A stretch of DNA of 41,266 nt from Methylobacterium sp. BTF04 (GTDB taxonomy: Bacteria > Pseudomonadota > Alphaproteobacteria > Rhizobiales > Beijerinckiaceae): positions 1 to 41,266 of the forward strand of contig NZ_JAAHTB010000039.1 in NCBI RefSeq assembly GCF_010692745.1, read 5' to 3'. Each line of letters begins with the position of its first letter. The stretch's first letter is position 1. Made by a program: the position numbers and the translations under genes. The notes beneath the pieces were generated by a model that was not told the DNA's origin, did not search any database, and saw nothing but the letters and a program-made list of their open reading frames with translations. Of the stretch, positions 21,782 through 30,118 are shown one piece after another.

Positions 21782-22864
21782 ATGTCCACCGCCCTGCTCA
21801 GCCTCGCCCATGTCACCAAGGCGTTCGGCGCGGACATGGCGTTGGACGACGTCTCCCTCGATCTGGCAGCGGGCGAGTTCTTCTGTCTGCTCGGCCCTTC
21901 GGGCTGCGGCAAGAGCACTTTGCTGCGCCTGATCGCCGGCTTCGAGGCGCCGACCTCCGGCACCCTCCATCTCGCCGGGGAGGACATGGCCGCACGGCCG
22001 CCGCATCGGCGCCCGGTCAACATGATGTTCCAGTCCTACGCCCTGTTTCCGCACATGGATGTGGCCGCCAATGTCGGCTACGGCCTGAAGGGCCTGGGGC
22101 GGGCCGGGATCGCCGCGCGGGTCGACGAGTTGCTGCGCCTCGTCCGGCTCGACGGCTTCGGCCGGCGCCGGCCCGATACCCTGTCCGGCGGTCAGCGCCA
22201 GCGCGTGGCGCTCGCCCGCGCGCTTGCCCGCGAGCCGAAGATCCTGCTCCTCGATGAGCCGCTCGGCGCCCTCGACCGGACGCTGCGCGACGAGACCCAA
22301 GGCGAGTTGCGCGCCCTGCAAAAGCGCCTCGGCACCACCTTCATCGTCGTCACCCACGACCCCGGCGAGGCGATGGCGCTGGCCGACCGGATCGGCGTGA
22401 TGGATCGCGGTCGTCTCGTCCAGGTCGGCGACGCGGCGACCCTCTACGAGCGCCCCGCCACCCGCTTCGTCGCCGGGCTGCTCGGGGACGTGAACCTGAT
22501 CGCCGGGCAGGTGGCGGACCGGACCGGGGACATTGCACGGGTCGAGACCGGGCTCGGATCGCTGCACGCGGGGGTCCAGCCCGATGCGCCGGGGGCGGGG
22601 GCCGCGGTGGTGGTGGCCCTGCGGCCCGAGCGGATCGTGCTCGGGCCAGCCGACACCGCGACGGACGCCGAGCCGAATGCGCTCGCCGGGCATGTGACCG
22701 AGATCACGTATCTCGGCGATCGCATCCGTCATCGCGTCCGGATGGCGGACGGCAGCGAGATTCGCGCGACCGTCGCAGCAGGGGGCCAAGCGCCGGCCTT
22801 CGCCCCAGGCGACGCGGTCGCCCTCGGTTTTCCCCCGGGCGCAGCGACGCTGCTCCCCGCATGA
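21782..22864 (+). CDS. potG: Putrescine/spermidine-type ABC transporter ATP-binding protein
   Basis: This is the energising subunit of a polyamine-type importer (360 residues). Walker A is GPSGCGKST at 38-46, the Q-loop is MMFQSYALFPHM, the signature is LSGGQRQRVALARAL from residue 134, Walker B is ILLLDEPLGALD around 155-166, and the H-loop is VVTHDPGEA. A C-terminal TOBE domain (about 240-360) includes VALRPERIVLGP and ITYLGDRI. The combination fits PotG/PotA. The stop overlaps the potH start by four bases (ATGA). Confidence 0.9.
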   Translation: MSTALLSLAHVTKAFGADMALDDVSLDLAAGEFFCLLGPSGCGKSTLLRLIAGFEAPTSGTLHLAGEDMAARPPHRRPVNMMFQSYALFPHMDVAANVGYGLKGLGRAGIAARVDELLRLVRLDGFGRRRPDTLSGGQRQRVALARALAREPKILLLDEPLGALDRTLRDETQGELRALQKRLGTTFIVVTHDPGEAMALADRIGVMDRGRLVQVGDAATLYERPATRFVAGLLGDVNLIAGQVADRTGDIARVETGLGSLHAGVQPDAPGAGAAVVVALRPERIVLGPADTATDAEPNALAGHVTEITYLGDRIRHRVRMADGSEIRATVAAGGQAPAFAPGDAVALGFPPGAATLLPA

Positions 22865-23772
22865 GGACGTCCGGGCGCCCCGCCGTCACGCGCCTCGTCC
22901 CCGTGCTGCCGTTCCTGTGGCTCGGCGCGTTCTTCCTGCTGCCGGTCCTGATCACGCTGAAGATCAGCCTGTCGGCGGCGGCCACCGCACAACCGCCCTA
23001 CCTGCCGGTGCTCGATTGGAGCGCGGGCCCGGAGGGCTGGGGGACGTTTCTGGAAGAGCTCGATTTCGCGAATTTCGAGACCCTGGCCAACGATGCGCTC
23101 TACCGCGATGCCGCCCTGTCCTCCCTGAGCCTGGCGGCCATCGCCACCGCATTCCTGCTCGTGGTCGGCACGCCCATCGCCTACGCCATGGCCCGCGCCC
23201 CGGCGCGGGTTCAGCCGCTCCTCGTCGCCCTGGTGATCGTCCCGTTCTGGACGAGCTTCCTCATCCGGATCTACGCCTGGATCGCGATCCTGAAACCTGA
23301 GGGCCTGCTCAGCGCCGGACTGATGCGGCTCGGCCTGATCGACCGGCCGCTCGAACTCCTCAACACCCAAGCGGCGGTGCTGATCGGCCTGACCTACGCC
23401 TACCTGCCGTTCATGGTGCTGCCGCTCTACGCGGTCTTCGCCCGGCTCGATCCGCGCCTGCGGGACGCCGCGGCCGATCTCGGCGCCTCGCCGACGCGGG
23501 TGTTCTGGAGCGTGACCCTGCCGCTCGCCGGCCCCGGCCTGATGGCCGGCGCGCTGCTGTGCTTCGTGCCCATGGTGGGCGAATTCATCATCCCCGATCT
23601 GCTCGGCGGATCGGACACGCTGATGCTCGGGCGGGTGTTGTGGAGCGAGTTCTTCTCCAACCGCGACTGGCCGCTGGCCTCCGCGGTGGCGATCCTGCTC
23701 CTCATCCTCGTGGTCGGGCCGCTGGTGCTGTTCCGCGAGGCCGAAACGCGGCGCACGGAGGCGGCCCGGTGA
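22861..23772 (+). CDS. potH: Putrescine/spermidine-type ABC transporter permease (PotH/PotB class)
   Basis: This 303-residue inner-membrane permease shows the PotB/PotH pattern: N-terminal helix LVPVLPFLWLGAFFLLPVL, then a periplasmic loop including LEELDFANFETL, TPIAYAMARAPAR, VIVPFWTSFLIRIYAWIAIL, the ATPase-contact loop DAAADLGASPTRVFWSVTLP, and the characteristic GEFIIPDLLGGSDT. It overlaps both neighbours (ATGA with potG, GTGA with potI), showing tight coupling. Confidence 0.92.
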   Translation: MRTSGRPAVTRLVPVLPFLWLGAFFLLPVLITLKISLSAAATAQPPYLPVLDWSAGPEGWGTFLEELDFANFETLANDALYRDAALSSLSLAAIATAFLLVVGTPIAYAMARAPARVQPLLVALVIVPFWTSFLIRIYAWIAILKPEGLLSAGLMRLGLIDRPLELLNTQAAVLIGLTYAYLPFMVLPLYAVFARLDPRLRDAAADLGASPTRVFWSVTLPLAGPGLMAGALLCFVPMVGEFIIPDLLGGSDTLMLGRVLWSEFFSNRDWPLASAVAILLLILVVGPLVLFREAETRRTEAAR

Positions 23773-24563
23773 GCGTCCTCAACCGCGTCGCCCTCGGCCT
23801 CGGCCTCACCTTCCTGTATGCGCCGATCCTGGTGCTGGCGGTCTATTCGTTCAACGCTTCGGCCCTCGTCACGGTCTGGGGCGGGTTCTCTACGCGCTGG
23901 TACGCGATCCTGTTCGCCGACCGGCCGCTCATCGATGCCGCCCTCGTCTCCCTGCGGGTGGCAGCGGCCTCGGCCCTCGTCGCCACGATCCTCGGCGGCC
24001 TCGCGGCGCTGGCCCTCGATCGCGCCGGCCGCTTTGCCGGACGGAGCCTCTTCACCGGACTGGTCTATGCGCCGATGGTGATGCCGGAGGTGATCACCGG
24101 TCTCTCGCTGCTGCTGCTCTTCGTCGGAATCGGGCTCGACCGGGGCATCGTCACCCTGGTCATCGCCCACGCCACCCTCGGGCTCGGCTTCGTCGCCGTC
24201 CTCGTCGGGGCGCGGCTGAAGGGGCTCGACCTCGCGCTGGAACTGGCCGCCGCCGATCTCGGGGCCGGGCCGCTGCGGGTCTACGCCACGATCACCCTGC
24301 CGCTCATCGCACCGGCGCTGGCAGCGGGCTTCCTCCTCGCCTTCACCCTGTCGCTCGACGACCTCGTGATCGCCAGCTTCGTCTCGGGTCCGGGGGCGAC
24401 GACGCTGCCGATGCGGCTCTACAGTCAGGTTCGCCTCGGCGTGAACCCGGAGATCAACGCGGCCTCGACCCTGCTAGTGGCCGGTGTCACCGTGATCGTC
24501 CTCGGCGCCACCTGGCTGACGGGACGCAACGCCGCCAAGGCCGGACCGACTTACGGCGCGTAG
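23769..24563 (+). CDS. potI: Putrescine/spermidine-type ABC transporter permease (PotI/PotC class)
   Basis: This is the partner permease (264 residues) with PotC/PotI hallmarks: LYAPILVLAVYSFNAS near the start, GGFSTRWYAILF, YAPMVMPEVITGLSLLLLF, the coupling loop ELAAADLGAGPLRVYATITLP, and FTLSLDDLVIASFVSGPG. It starts with GTG at 23769, inside the potH stop. No substrate-binding protein gene (potF/potD) follows. The last 13 bases overlap the convergent asmA-like gene. Confidence 0.92.
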   Translation: MSVLNRVALGLGLTFLYAPILVLAVYSFNASALVTVWGGFSTRWYAILFADRPLIDAALVSLRVAAASALVATILGGLAALALDRAGRFAGRSLFTGLVYAPMVMPEVITGLSLLLLFVGIGLDRGIVTLVIAHATLGLGFVAVLVGARLKGLDLALELAAADLGAGPLRVYATITLPLIAPALAAGFLLAFTLSLDDLVIASFVSGPGATTLPMRLYSQVRLGVNPEINAASTLLVAGVTVIVLGATWLTGRNAAKAGPTYGA

Positions 24564-26422
24564 GCGCGCACCGTCGCCGGGAGCCTGAGGGCATTGGGCG
24601 CGAACACCGCTTCGCCGCGGGAGGCGGCATCCGGATCATGCGACCGCGCCACGGCGCGGACGGCGTTCCACGGACCGGCGATCTCGAACAGGGTCGAGAC
24701 GCGCGCGCCGCTCTCACCCGTCCCGGCACGCGGCACGAGTTCGGCCAGCGCGGACAGACGGCGCTCGGGCAGCGACACCGCGCCGGTGAGGGACGCGCTG
24801 AGCGCCGTCGCCTTGAGCACGCCATCGGCGATCTGACCGATTCCGTCGGTAAAGCGGACCGTGACGCCGGCCCGTTCGAAGGGCGTGCGGGCGTTGCGGC
24901 GCGCCAGGGCGCCGGAGGCGACGGCCCCGTTGCGGTGGACCACGTCCGTCAGGTCGACGCCCGCGATGGTCCCGCGATCGACCGACAGTGCCGCGTGCCC
25001 GTTGACGTGCCCCATGAGCGCGCCCGCCGTGGCGCCGGTGCCCTCGACGAACATCTGCCCCTGGGCGTCGCCCACCACCCATCGCTCTTGGCCGAGCGTG
25101 CCGAGAAACTCACCGAGGTCGAGGCGATCGAAGGACGCCTGCGCCTTCACCTCGGTCTGGTCCGGAGCGTCGGCATTCGCCGTCAGGGCGACCCGGCCCT
25201 TCAGGGTCGCGCCTTCGACGGTGGCCCGGTTCAGCGCAGCCTCGATGCTGCCGTCGCGCACCAGCAGGCTTGCGGCCAGATCCGTCAACATCAGGGGGCC
25301 GAGGCGGGCACCACCGGAGGAAATCCGCAGGTCGAGGTCGCCGCCGGTCAAGGGGCGCAGGGCGACGCTGTGCCCGCGCCAATCGTTCGCATCCGCATCG
25401 GGCTGGTCGAGGCCGAACACCCGCATCACGCCGGCGAGCAACGGAGCGAGGTTGAGGGTCTCGGCGGCCAAGGTCGCCTGTACCGTCGGGCGTCCATCGC
25501 CGAAGGCCACCGAGCCGGCACCTTCGAGGCGGTCGCTGCCGACGGAGACCCGGATCGTCGGCAGGGAGACGACCCAGCCATCGGTCTCGAAACTACCATC
25601 GAGGCCGAAACGCTCGATGAAGGGAGACAACGCGACATCGCCTCCGGCCCAGGCCAGCGTCTCGGGCAGGGAGCGGGTCTGCAGGGTGCCGCGGCCGGTG
25701 AGCTTCAGGCCATCGCCGATCTTGCCGGTGCCCTCGGCGGACAGGGTACCCGCAGGCCATTCGGCACTGGCCGCGAATGGGCTCGGTTCCCCCGCGAGCA
25801 GGTCGGTCAGTCGCACGCCCGTCAGCGTGAAGCGCGCCGGGACGGCGTTCCAGGTAAAGCCGCCGGCCAGATCGACGCGGTCGCTCCACAGGGGCCAGGA
25901 CAGCGTGAGATCGACCGCACGGGCGGTCTGCGGACTGCCATCCCGCGGGTCGCGCCCGGTGACGGTCATCCGGGACAGACTGATCCGACGCGGATGAGAG
26001 CCGCCCTCCGCCGACACCTGCCGGGTGAGCTGGCGGATCGGACCGGCCCAGCGGGTATCGTCATCGGACTCGGGCAGATGCACCGCCGCCCCATCGAGGG
26101 ACAGGGTGTTGATGTCGATCCGGCCGGCGAGGAGTGCGAGCAGGTTGACCTGGAGCGAGAGCGTGCCGCCCTCGGCGAGCACTGGTCCGCCCCGTGCGCC
26201 GGCATCGAGGCGCACACGGGAGAAGGCGATGCGGGGGAGGGGCAGGAGTGCCACCTCGGTGGGGCCCTCCACGCTCAACGCCACACCGTAGGAGTGCCTG
26301 AATTCGCGGGCGACGCGGTCGACCAGCCCCGGCATCGCCACGGACCAGGGCACGCAGGCGCAGGCGAAGCCGGCCACCAGCACGCCGGATGCGATGACGG
26401 GGAAGAGGCGGCGCGGCGACAT
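24551..26422 (-). CDS. AsmA-family protein
   Basis: This large envelope protein (623 residues) has a single N-terminal membrane helix (LFPVIASGVLVAGFACAC at about 6-23), then the AsmA N-terminal motif region (FRHSYGVALSVEGPTEVALL), a long beta-rich middle, and the C-terminal AsmA_2 region (HAALSVDRGTIAGVDLTDVV and GVTVRFTDGIGQIADGVLKA). AsmA-like proteins are thought to move phospholipids between membranes or influence outer-membrane assembly. The start at 26422 (MSPRRLF) is preferred because the upstream in-frame stretch is not protein-like. It is convergent with potI and divergent from the CoA-transferase genes. Confidence 0.85.
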   Translation of the reverse strand: MSPRRLFPVIASGVLVAGFACACVPWSVAMPGLVDRVAREFRHSYGVALSVEGPTEVALLPLPRIAFSRVRLDAGARGGPVLAEGGTLSLQVNLLALLAGRIDINTLSLDGAAVHLPESDDDTRWAGPIRQLTRQVSAEGGSHPRRISLSRMTVTGRDPRDGSPQTARAVDLTLSWPLWSDRVDLAGGFTWNAVPARFTLTGVRLTDLLAGEPSPFAASAEWPAGTLSAEGTGKIGDGLKLTGRGTLQTRSLPETLAWAGGDVALSPFIERFGLDGSFETDGWVVSLPTIRVSVGSDRLEGAGSVAFGDGRPTVQATLAAETLNLAPLLAGVMRVFGLDQPDADANDWRGHSVALRPLTGGDLDLRISSGGARLGPLMLTDLAASLLVRDGSIEAALNRATVEGATLKGRVALTANADAPDQTEVKAQASFDRLDLGEFLGTLGQERWVVGDAQGQMFVEGTGATAGALMGHVNGHAALSVDRGTIAGVDLTDVVHRNGAVASGALARRNARTPFERAGVTVRFTDGIGQIADGVLKATALSASLTGAVSLPERRLSALAELVPRAGTGESGARVSTLFEIAGPWNAVRAVARSHDPDAASRGEAVFAPNALRLPATVRAYAP

Positions 26423-26802
26423 TGCACTCCGTGCGGACGTGACCTGTGAGCGGTCGTCAGATCGGACCTGAACGCAGCCCCCCAACTGCGCATCAACCGA
26501 CGATAAACCCGTGATAGCGGCTGGCGCGCGTTCTGTCTCCCTGCCGCCCAGTGACACTGCGGCTCCGTCCACCAGCGAACACCGATTCCCGGCTTGCCGG
26601 CACCGGGTCGGTTGGAGCACAGACGAACCGCGAGCACGGGCGCGCGCCGGCGGCCAGGTCGAGGTCGCGGGTCGAGCGCGGGCAACGGAAACGCCAAAGA
26701 CTCGGCCTGTCGACGCTGCGAGGACTTGGCACGCCTGCGATTTGGCGTGACGGTTGCAGCACCGGCAAGGTTTCGAGCGAACTTTCGGGAAGGACGGCTT
26801 TG
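26423..26802. other. Intergenic control region between asmA-like and CoA-transferase genes
   Basis: The 380 bases between two divergent starts carry no credible gene. Short open frames here lack ribosome-binding sites and continue into shadow frames. Promoters for both directions must lie here; no EcfG-type match or clear operator was recognised. Confidence 0.5.
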
Positions 26803-27519
26803 ATGAAGAAGGTATATTCCGACGCGACGGCGGCGCTGGCCGGACTGCTCAAGGACGACATGGTGGTGATGGCCGGCGGCTTCGGCCTCTGCGGCATCCC
26901 GGACGAATTGATCGACGCGATCCGCGATTCCGGCGTGAAGGGTCTGACCGTGATCTCGAACAATGCCGGCATCGACAATGTCGGCCTCGGCAAGCTGCTC
27001 CAGACCCGGCAGGTCGCCAAGATGATCTCGTCCTATGTCGGCGAGAACAAGGAATTCGCCCGGCAATATCTCGGCGGCGAACTCGCCATCGAGTTCAACC
27101 CGCAGGGCACCCTCGCCGAGCGCATTCGCGCGGGCGGCGCCGGCATCCCGGCCTTCTACACCAAGACCGGCGTCGGCACCCTCATCGCCGAAGGTAAAGA
27201 GGTGAAGGAGTTCGACGGCGAAGAGTACGTGATGGAGCGTGGCCTGTTCGCCGATCTCGCCATCGTCCATGCCTGGAAGGGCGATACCGAGGGCAATCTC
27301 GTCTACCGGATGACGGCGCGCAATTTCAATCCGATGATGGCGACCGCCGCCACGATGACGGTGGCTCAGGTCGAACACCTGGTGCAACCGGGCGAACTCG
27401 ACCCCGACGCGATCATCACGCCCGGCATCTTCGTCAAGCGCATCGTCCACGTTCCGACCCGCGAGAAGCGGATCGAGCAGCGCACCACCCGCAAGCGCGG
27501 CGAAGCCGCCACCGCCTGA
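26803..27519 (+). CDS. scoA: 3-oxoacid CoA-transferase subunit A
   Basis: This is the alpha subunit (238 residues) of a succinyl-CoA:3-ketoacid-type CoA-transferase, which moves CoA from succinyl-CoA onto acetoacetate or a related 3-oxoacid. Family features are the start MKKVYSDATAALAGLL, GGFGLCGIPDELI around 25-37, ISNNAGIDNVGLGKLL, and GAGIPAFYTKTGVGT. The ATG at 26803 has a GGGAAGGA site somewhat distant from it. Subunit B follows 23 bases later. The exact acid is not fixed by sequence; acetoacetate use in ketone-body or polyhydroxybutyrate turnover is the likeliest role. Confidence 0.93.
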   Translation: MKKVYSDATAALAGLLKDDMVVMAGGFGLCGIPDELIDAIRDSGVKGLTVISNNAGIDNVGLGKLLQTRQVAKMISSYVGENKEFARQYLGGELAIEFNPQGTLAERIRAGGAGIPAFYTKTGVGTLIAEGKEVKEFDGEEYVMERGLFADLAIVHAWKGDTEGNLVYRMTARNFNPMMATAATMTVAQVEHLVQPGELDPDAIITPGIFVKRIVHVPTREKRIEQRTTRKRGEAATA

Positions 27520-27542
27520 CCGGAACAGGGAGAGATAAGACC

Positions 27543-28199
27543 ATGGCCTGGACCCGCGAACAGATGGCCGAGCGCGCCGCCAAGGAGCTGAAGGACGGCT
27601 TCTACGTCAACCTCGGCATCGGCATTCCGACGCTCGTCTCGAACTACATTCCCGACGGCATGTCGGTGCAGCTGCAATCCGAGAACGGCATGCTCGGCAT
27701 GGGCCCGTTCCCGTATGACGGCGAGGAAGACCCCGACCTCATCAATGCCGGCAAGCAGACGATCACGGCATTGCCGACCACGAGCTACTTCTCGTCCTCG
27801 GATTCCTTCGGGATGGTGCGGGGCGGGCACATCAACCTGTCGATCCTCGGCGCGATGCAGGTGGCGCAGAACGGCGATCTCGCCAACTGGATGATCCCCG
27901 GGAAGATGGTGAAGGGCATGGGCGGCGCCATGGACCTCGTGGCCGGCGTCAAGAAGGTGGTGGTGGTGATGGAGCACACTGCCAAGGGCAAGGACGGCTC
28001 GGAATCCCCCAAGCTCCTGGCCGAATGCGATCTTCCGCTCACCGGCACCCACGTGGTCGACATGGTGATCACGGATCTGGGCGTCTTCACCATCGACAAG
28101 AAGGGTGATGGCGGCATGACCCTGATCGAACTCGCCGACGGCGTCACCGAGGACGAAGTCCGCGCCAAGACCACGGGCGCCTTCTCGGTCGCCCTCTGA
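27543..28199 (+). CDS. scoB: 3-oxoacid CoA-transferase subunit B
   Basis: This is the beta subunit (218 residues), carrying the catalytic glutamate in SENGMLGMGP (Glu47) that forms the enzyme-CoA thioester. Other family features are YVNLGIGIPTLVSNYIP, DSFGMVRGGHINLSILGAMQ and NWMIPGKMVKGMGGAMDLV. The length is normal. A GGGAGAG ribosome-binding site precedes the ATG. It works as a complex with the adjacent subunit A. A small GC-rich hairpin follows the stop. Confidence 0.95.
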   Translation: MAWTREQMAERAAKELKDGFYVNLGIGIPTLVSNYIPDGMSVQLQSENGMLGMGPFPYDGEEDPDLINAGKQTITALPTTSYFSSSDSFGMVRGGHINLSILGAMQVAQNGDLANWMIPGKMVKGMGGAMDLVAGVKKVVVVMEHTAKGKDGSESPKLLAECDLPLTGTHVVDMVITDLGVFTIDKKGDGGMTLIELADGVTEDEVRAKTTGAFSVAL

Positions 28200-28205
28200 G
28201 CCTTG

Positions 28206-28233
28206 CGGGGCGCCGCGTTTTCGCAGCGCCCCG
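28206..28233 (+). terminator. Possible terminator hairpin after scoB
   Basis: An 8-base stem CGGGGCGC (28206-28213) / GCGCCCCG (28226-28233) starts 7 bases after the scoB stop. There is no good T-run, so it could be a weak terminator or an mRNA-stabilising hairpin. Confidence 0.4.
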
Positions 28234-28250
28234 TCTGCAATTCTGCGGGG

Positions 28251-28276
28251 GGAACTGCAGGGCCGGCCCCATCGTT
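28251..28276 (+). promoter_or_regulatory. EcfG-type general-stress promoter upstream of small exported gene
   Basis: GGAAC (28251-28255), 17 bases, then CGTT (28273-28276) match the EcfG consensus. The -10 element ends 34 bases before the start of the small exported protein gene at 28311, a suitable distance. It is the second such match in the window. Confidence 0.7.
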
Positions 28277-28310
28277 CGCTTTGATGTCGATCGCCGCTCA
28301 GGAGAGCATG

Positions 28311-28583
28311 ATGACGAGACCGATGATCAGCGTTTCCTTGGCGACGGCCGTGCTGGTCGGCCTGTCCGGCGCGGCCATGGCACGCGGCGGTGGCAGTAGT
28401 GGCGATGGGCTGTCGCCCTACGCCGCCCTCAGCGGCAACGACCGTTCGGCCGGTGTGAACAACGGCAATTATCGCGACCCGCGCTTGGATCCCTATCTGG
28501 GCGCCTATGAGGGCCGGGGCGACCGTCCGGTCAGGGCCCAGGTCCGCCCGGGCGGAAGCCGCTATTACGGCTATCCGTACTGA
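28311..28583 (+). CDS. Small exported glycine-rich protein
   Basis: This 90-residue protein (MTRPMISVSLATAVLVGLSG) has a Sec signal peptide with a likely cut after GAAMA. The mature part begins RGGGSSGDGLSPYAALSG and continues with NGNYRDPRLDPYLGAYEG and a Tyr/Gly-rich end. No domain is recognised. Two adjacent ATGs exist at 28308 and 28311; the second has the better distance from AGGAG. The EcfG-type promoter upstream suggests a stress-induced periplasmic or surface protein. Confidence 0.65.
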   Translation: MTRPMISVSLATAVLVGLSGAAMARGGGSSGDGLSPYAALSGNDRSAGVNNGNYRDPRLDPYLGAYEGRGDRPVRAQVRPGGSRYYGYPY

Positions 28584-28798
28584 TCGCGCCGTTCGATGTC
28601 GCCCCGCCGCCGAAATTTCGGGAGGTCGCGGCGGTCATCCTTGGAGGAAGACCGGGTCGACGATGCCACCGCGCGCCGGCTCCGGGAAGCGAGTTTGGGA
28701 CATGGCAACGACTTAACGTTAGTCGGCCGTTAAGCGACATCGTCGAAGTCTCGCGAAAGGCCGGGGCGTAATCCCGGCCCGCACGGGGAATACGGCGT

Positions 28799-29206
28799 AT
28801 GAGTAGCGTACCGGCGGCGATGGACAACGTGGTGCCCTTCCGGCGTGCGACCCGCCCGCCCTTCGAAGCGCGCCTGGCGCAGGCGCGTGCCACCAACGCG
28901 ACGCGGCGCAGCGACCAGCGTGCCTTGATGGATGCGGTCTACGCCTCGGGCACGCTGCCGGTGGCGGCGGGCGACCGCGAAACGAAGCTGATCGCGGCCC
29001 GCCTCCAGGTCTACGGATTCCTCAGCATCGAAGAGATCGATTCCGATGGCGAGGCGCGCCGCCTGCGCCCCTCGGAAGCGATCCGTGCCCGCGCCGAGCG
29101 CCCCTGGCGCGTGTCGAAGGCGAGCTATGGCGGCAGCGCCAACCTCTCGGTCTCGATCCCGGCCATCGACGGCTTCCTGTTCGAGCCGACCGGCCTACCG
29201 GCCTGA
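28799..29206 (+). CDS. Hypothetical protein, 135 residues
   Basis: This soluble protein starts MSSVPAAMDNVVPFRRATRP, with an Arg-rich N-terminal third, a central helical part (RETKLIAARLQVYGFLSIEE) and a C-terminal part (SLSVSIPAIDGFLFEPTGLP region). It has no signal peptide or membrane segment. I do not recognise the family. Codon usage looks native. A GGGGAAT sequence lies upstream of the ATG. It is convergent with the GntR-type regulator gene. Confidence 0.65.
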   Translation: MSSVPAAMDNVVPFRRATRPPFEARLAQARATNATRRSDQRALMDAVYASGTLPVAAGDRETKLIAARLQVYGFLSIEEIDSDGEARRLRPSEAIRARAERPWRVSKASYGGSANLSVSIPAIDGFLFEPTGLPA

Positions 29207-29249
29207 TACGCGTGGCCGAGTACGGCCGGTCCCGTCCGGGGCCGGTCGA

Positions 29250-29987
29250 TCAGGCCTGCATCTTCAGGCGATAACTGTACATGTCGCCACGAAACAATCC
29301 TTCGACGTACTCGATCATGACCGCGTCCTGCGTAAAGCTGTGGCGCTTGATCAGGAGACACGGGAGCGGCTGGTCGAATCCGAAGATCCGGCATTCGGCG
29401 GTGGTCGGCATCGTGGCTTCGATGGTCTGGTCGCAGGTGACCAGACGCGCGCCGCAGGTCTCGGCGATGACGGCATAGACCGAGCCGGACAGATCGCCGT
29501 GTTCCAGCGCCGGCACCGCCTTGAGGTTGTACCAGGCCACCTCCCGCGACATCGGGACGTCGTCACCGTAGCGGACCCGGGTGAGCTTCAGGAGCGGCGC
29601 CGTGGAGGACATTCCGAAGATCGAGGAGATCGAGCGGTCCTGGACCACCTCGCGTTCGATGATTCGCGACGACGGGATCTTGCCGAGCTCCCGCATCTCT
29701 TCGGTGAAGCCCTTCAGCCGGTCCATGCCCGGGCGCACCGGATCGGGCCGCCGGCGCACCACGAAGCCCTTGCGCCCCTGAGAGGCGAGCAACTCGCGCT
29801 CCCGCATCGCCGCATAGGCGCGCTGGATGGTGACGCGGCTGACGCCGAGGTTCTCGGCCAGCTGGCGTTCGGCGGGAAGGACCACACCGGGCGGAAGTGA
29901 CCCCGACGCGATAAGGGCGGAGAGCTGTTCTTCCAATTGCTGATAGAGTGGCATCGCGGTGTCGTTGCGCAGGCGCAAAAGCGACAT
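29250..29987 (-). CDS. GntR-family (HutC/UTRA subgroup) transcriptional regulator
   Basis: This 245-residue regulator has an N-terminal winged helix, with PLYQQLEEQLSALIASGSLP and LPAERQLAENLGVSRVTIQR at about 31-57, and a C-terminal UTRA effector domain that senses a small molecule, often a sugar phosphate or amino-acid derivative. It starts at 29987 (MSLLRLRND); a longer in-frame ORF upstream is not protein-like. It is divergent from the PfkB kinase gene 131 bases away, suggesting that it controls that kinase and responds to the kinase's substrate or product. Confidence 0.88.
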   Translation of the reverse strand: MSLLRLRNDTAMPLYQQLEEQLSALIASGSLPPGVVLPAERQLAENLGVSRVTIQRAYAAMRERELLASQGRKGFVVRRRPDPVRPGMDRLKGFTEEMRELGKIPSSRIIEREVVQDRSISSIFGMSSTAPLLKLTRVRYGDDVPMSREVAWYNLKAVPALEHGDLSGSVYAVIAETCGARLVTCDQTIEATMPTTAECRIFGFDQPLPCLLIKRHSFTQDAVMIEYVEGLFRGDMYSYRLKMQA

Positions 29988-30118
29988 CAACGATGGGCGA
30001 TGGAGATGGGTGACCGACCCGGCCGGCGCATGATCGGCAGCGTCCGATGACAGAAGGCGCAGGTCGGGGCTCGCGGCGGCGCTTCTCTTCGGCACTCTCG
30101 ATACCAGGGATTCCACGG

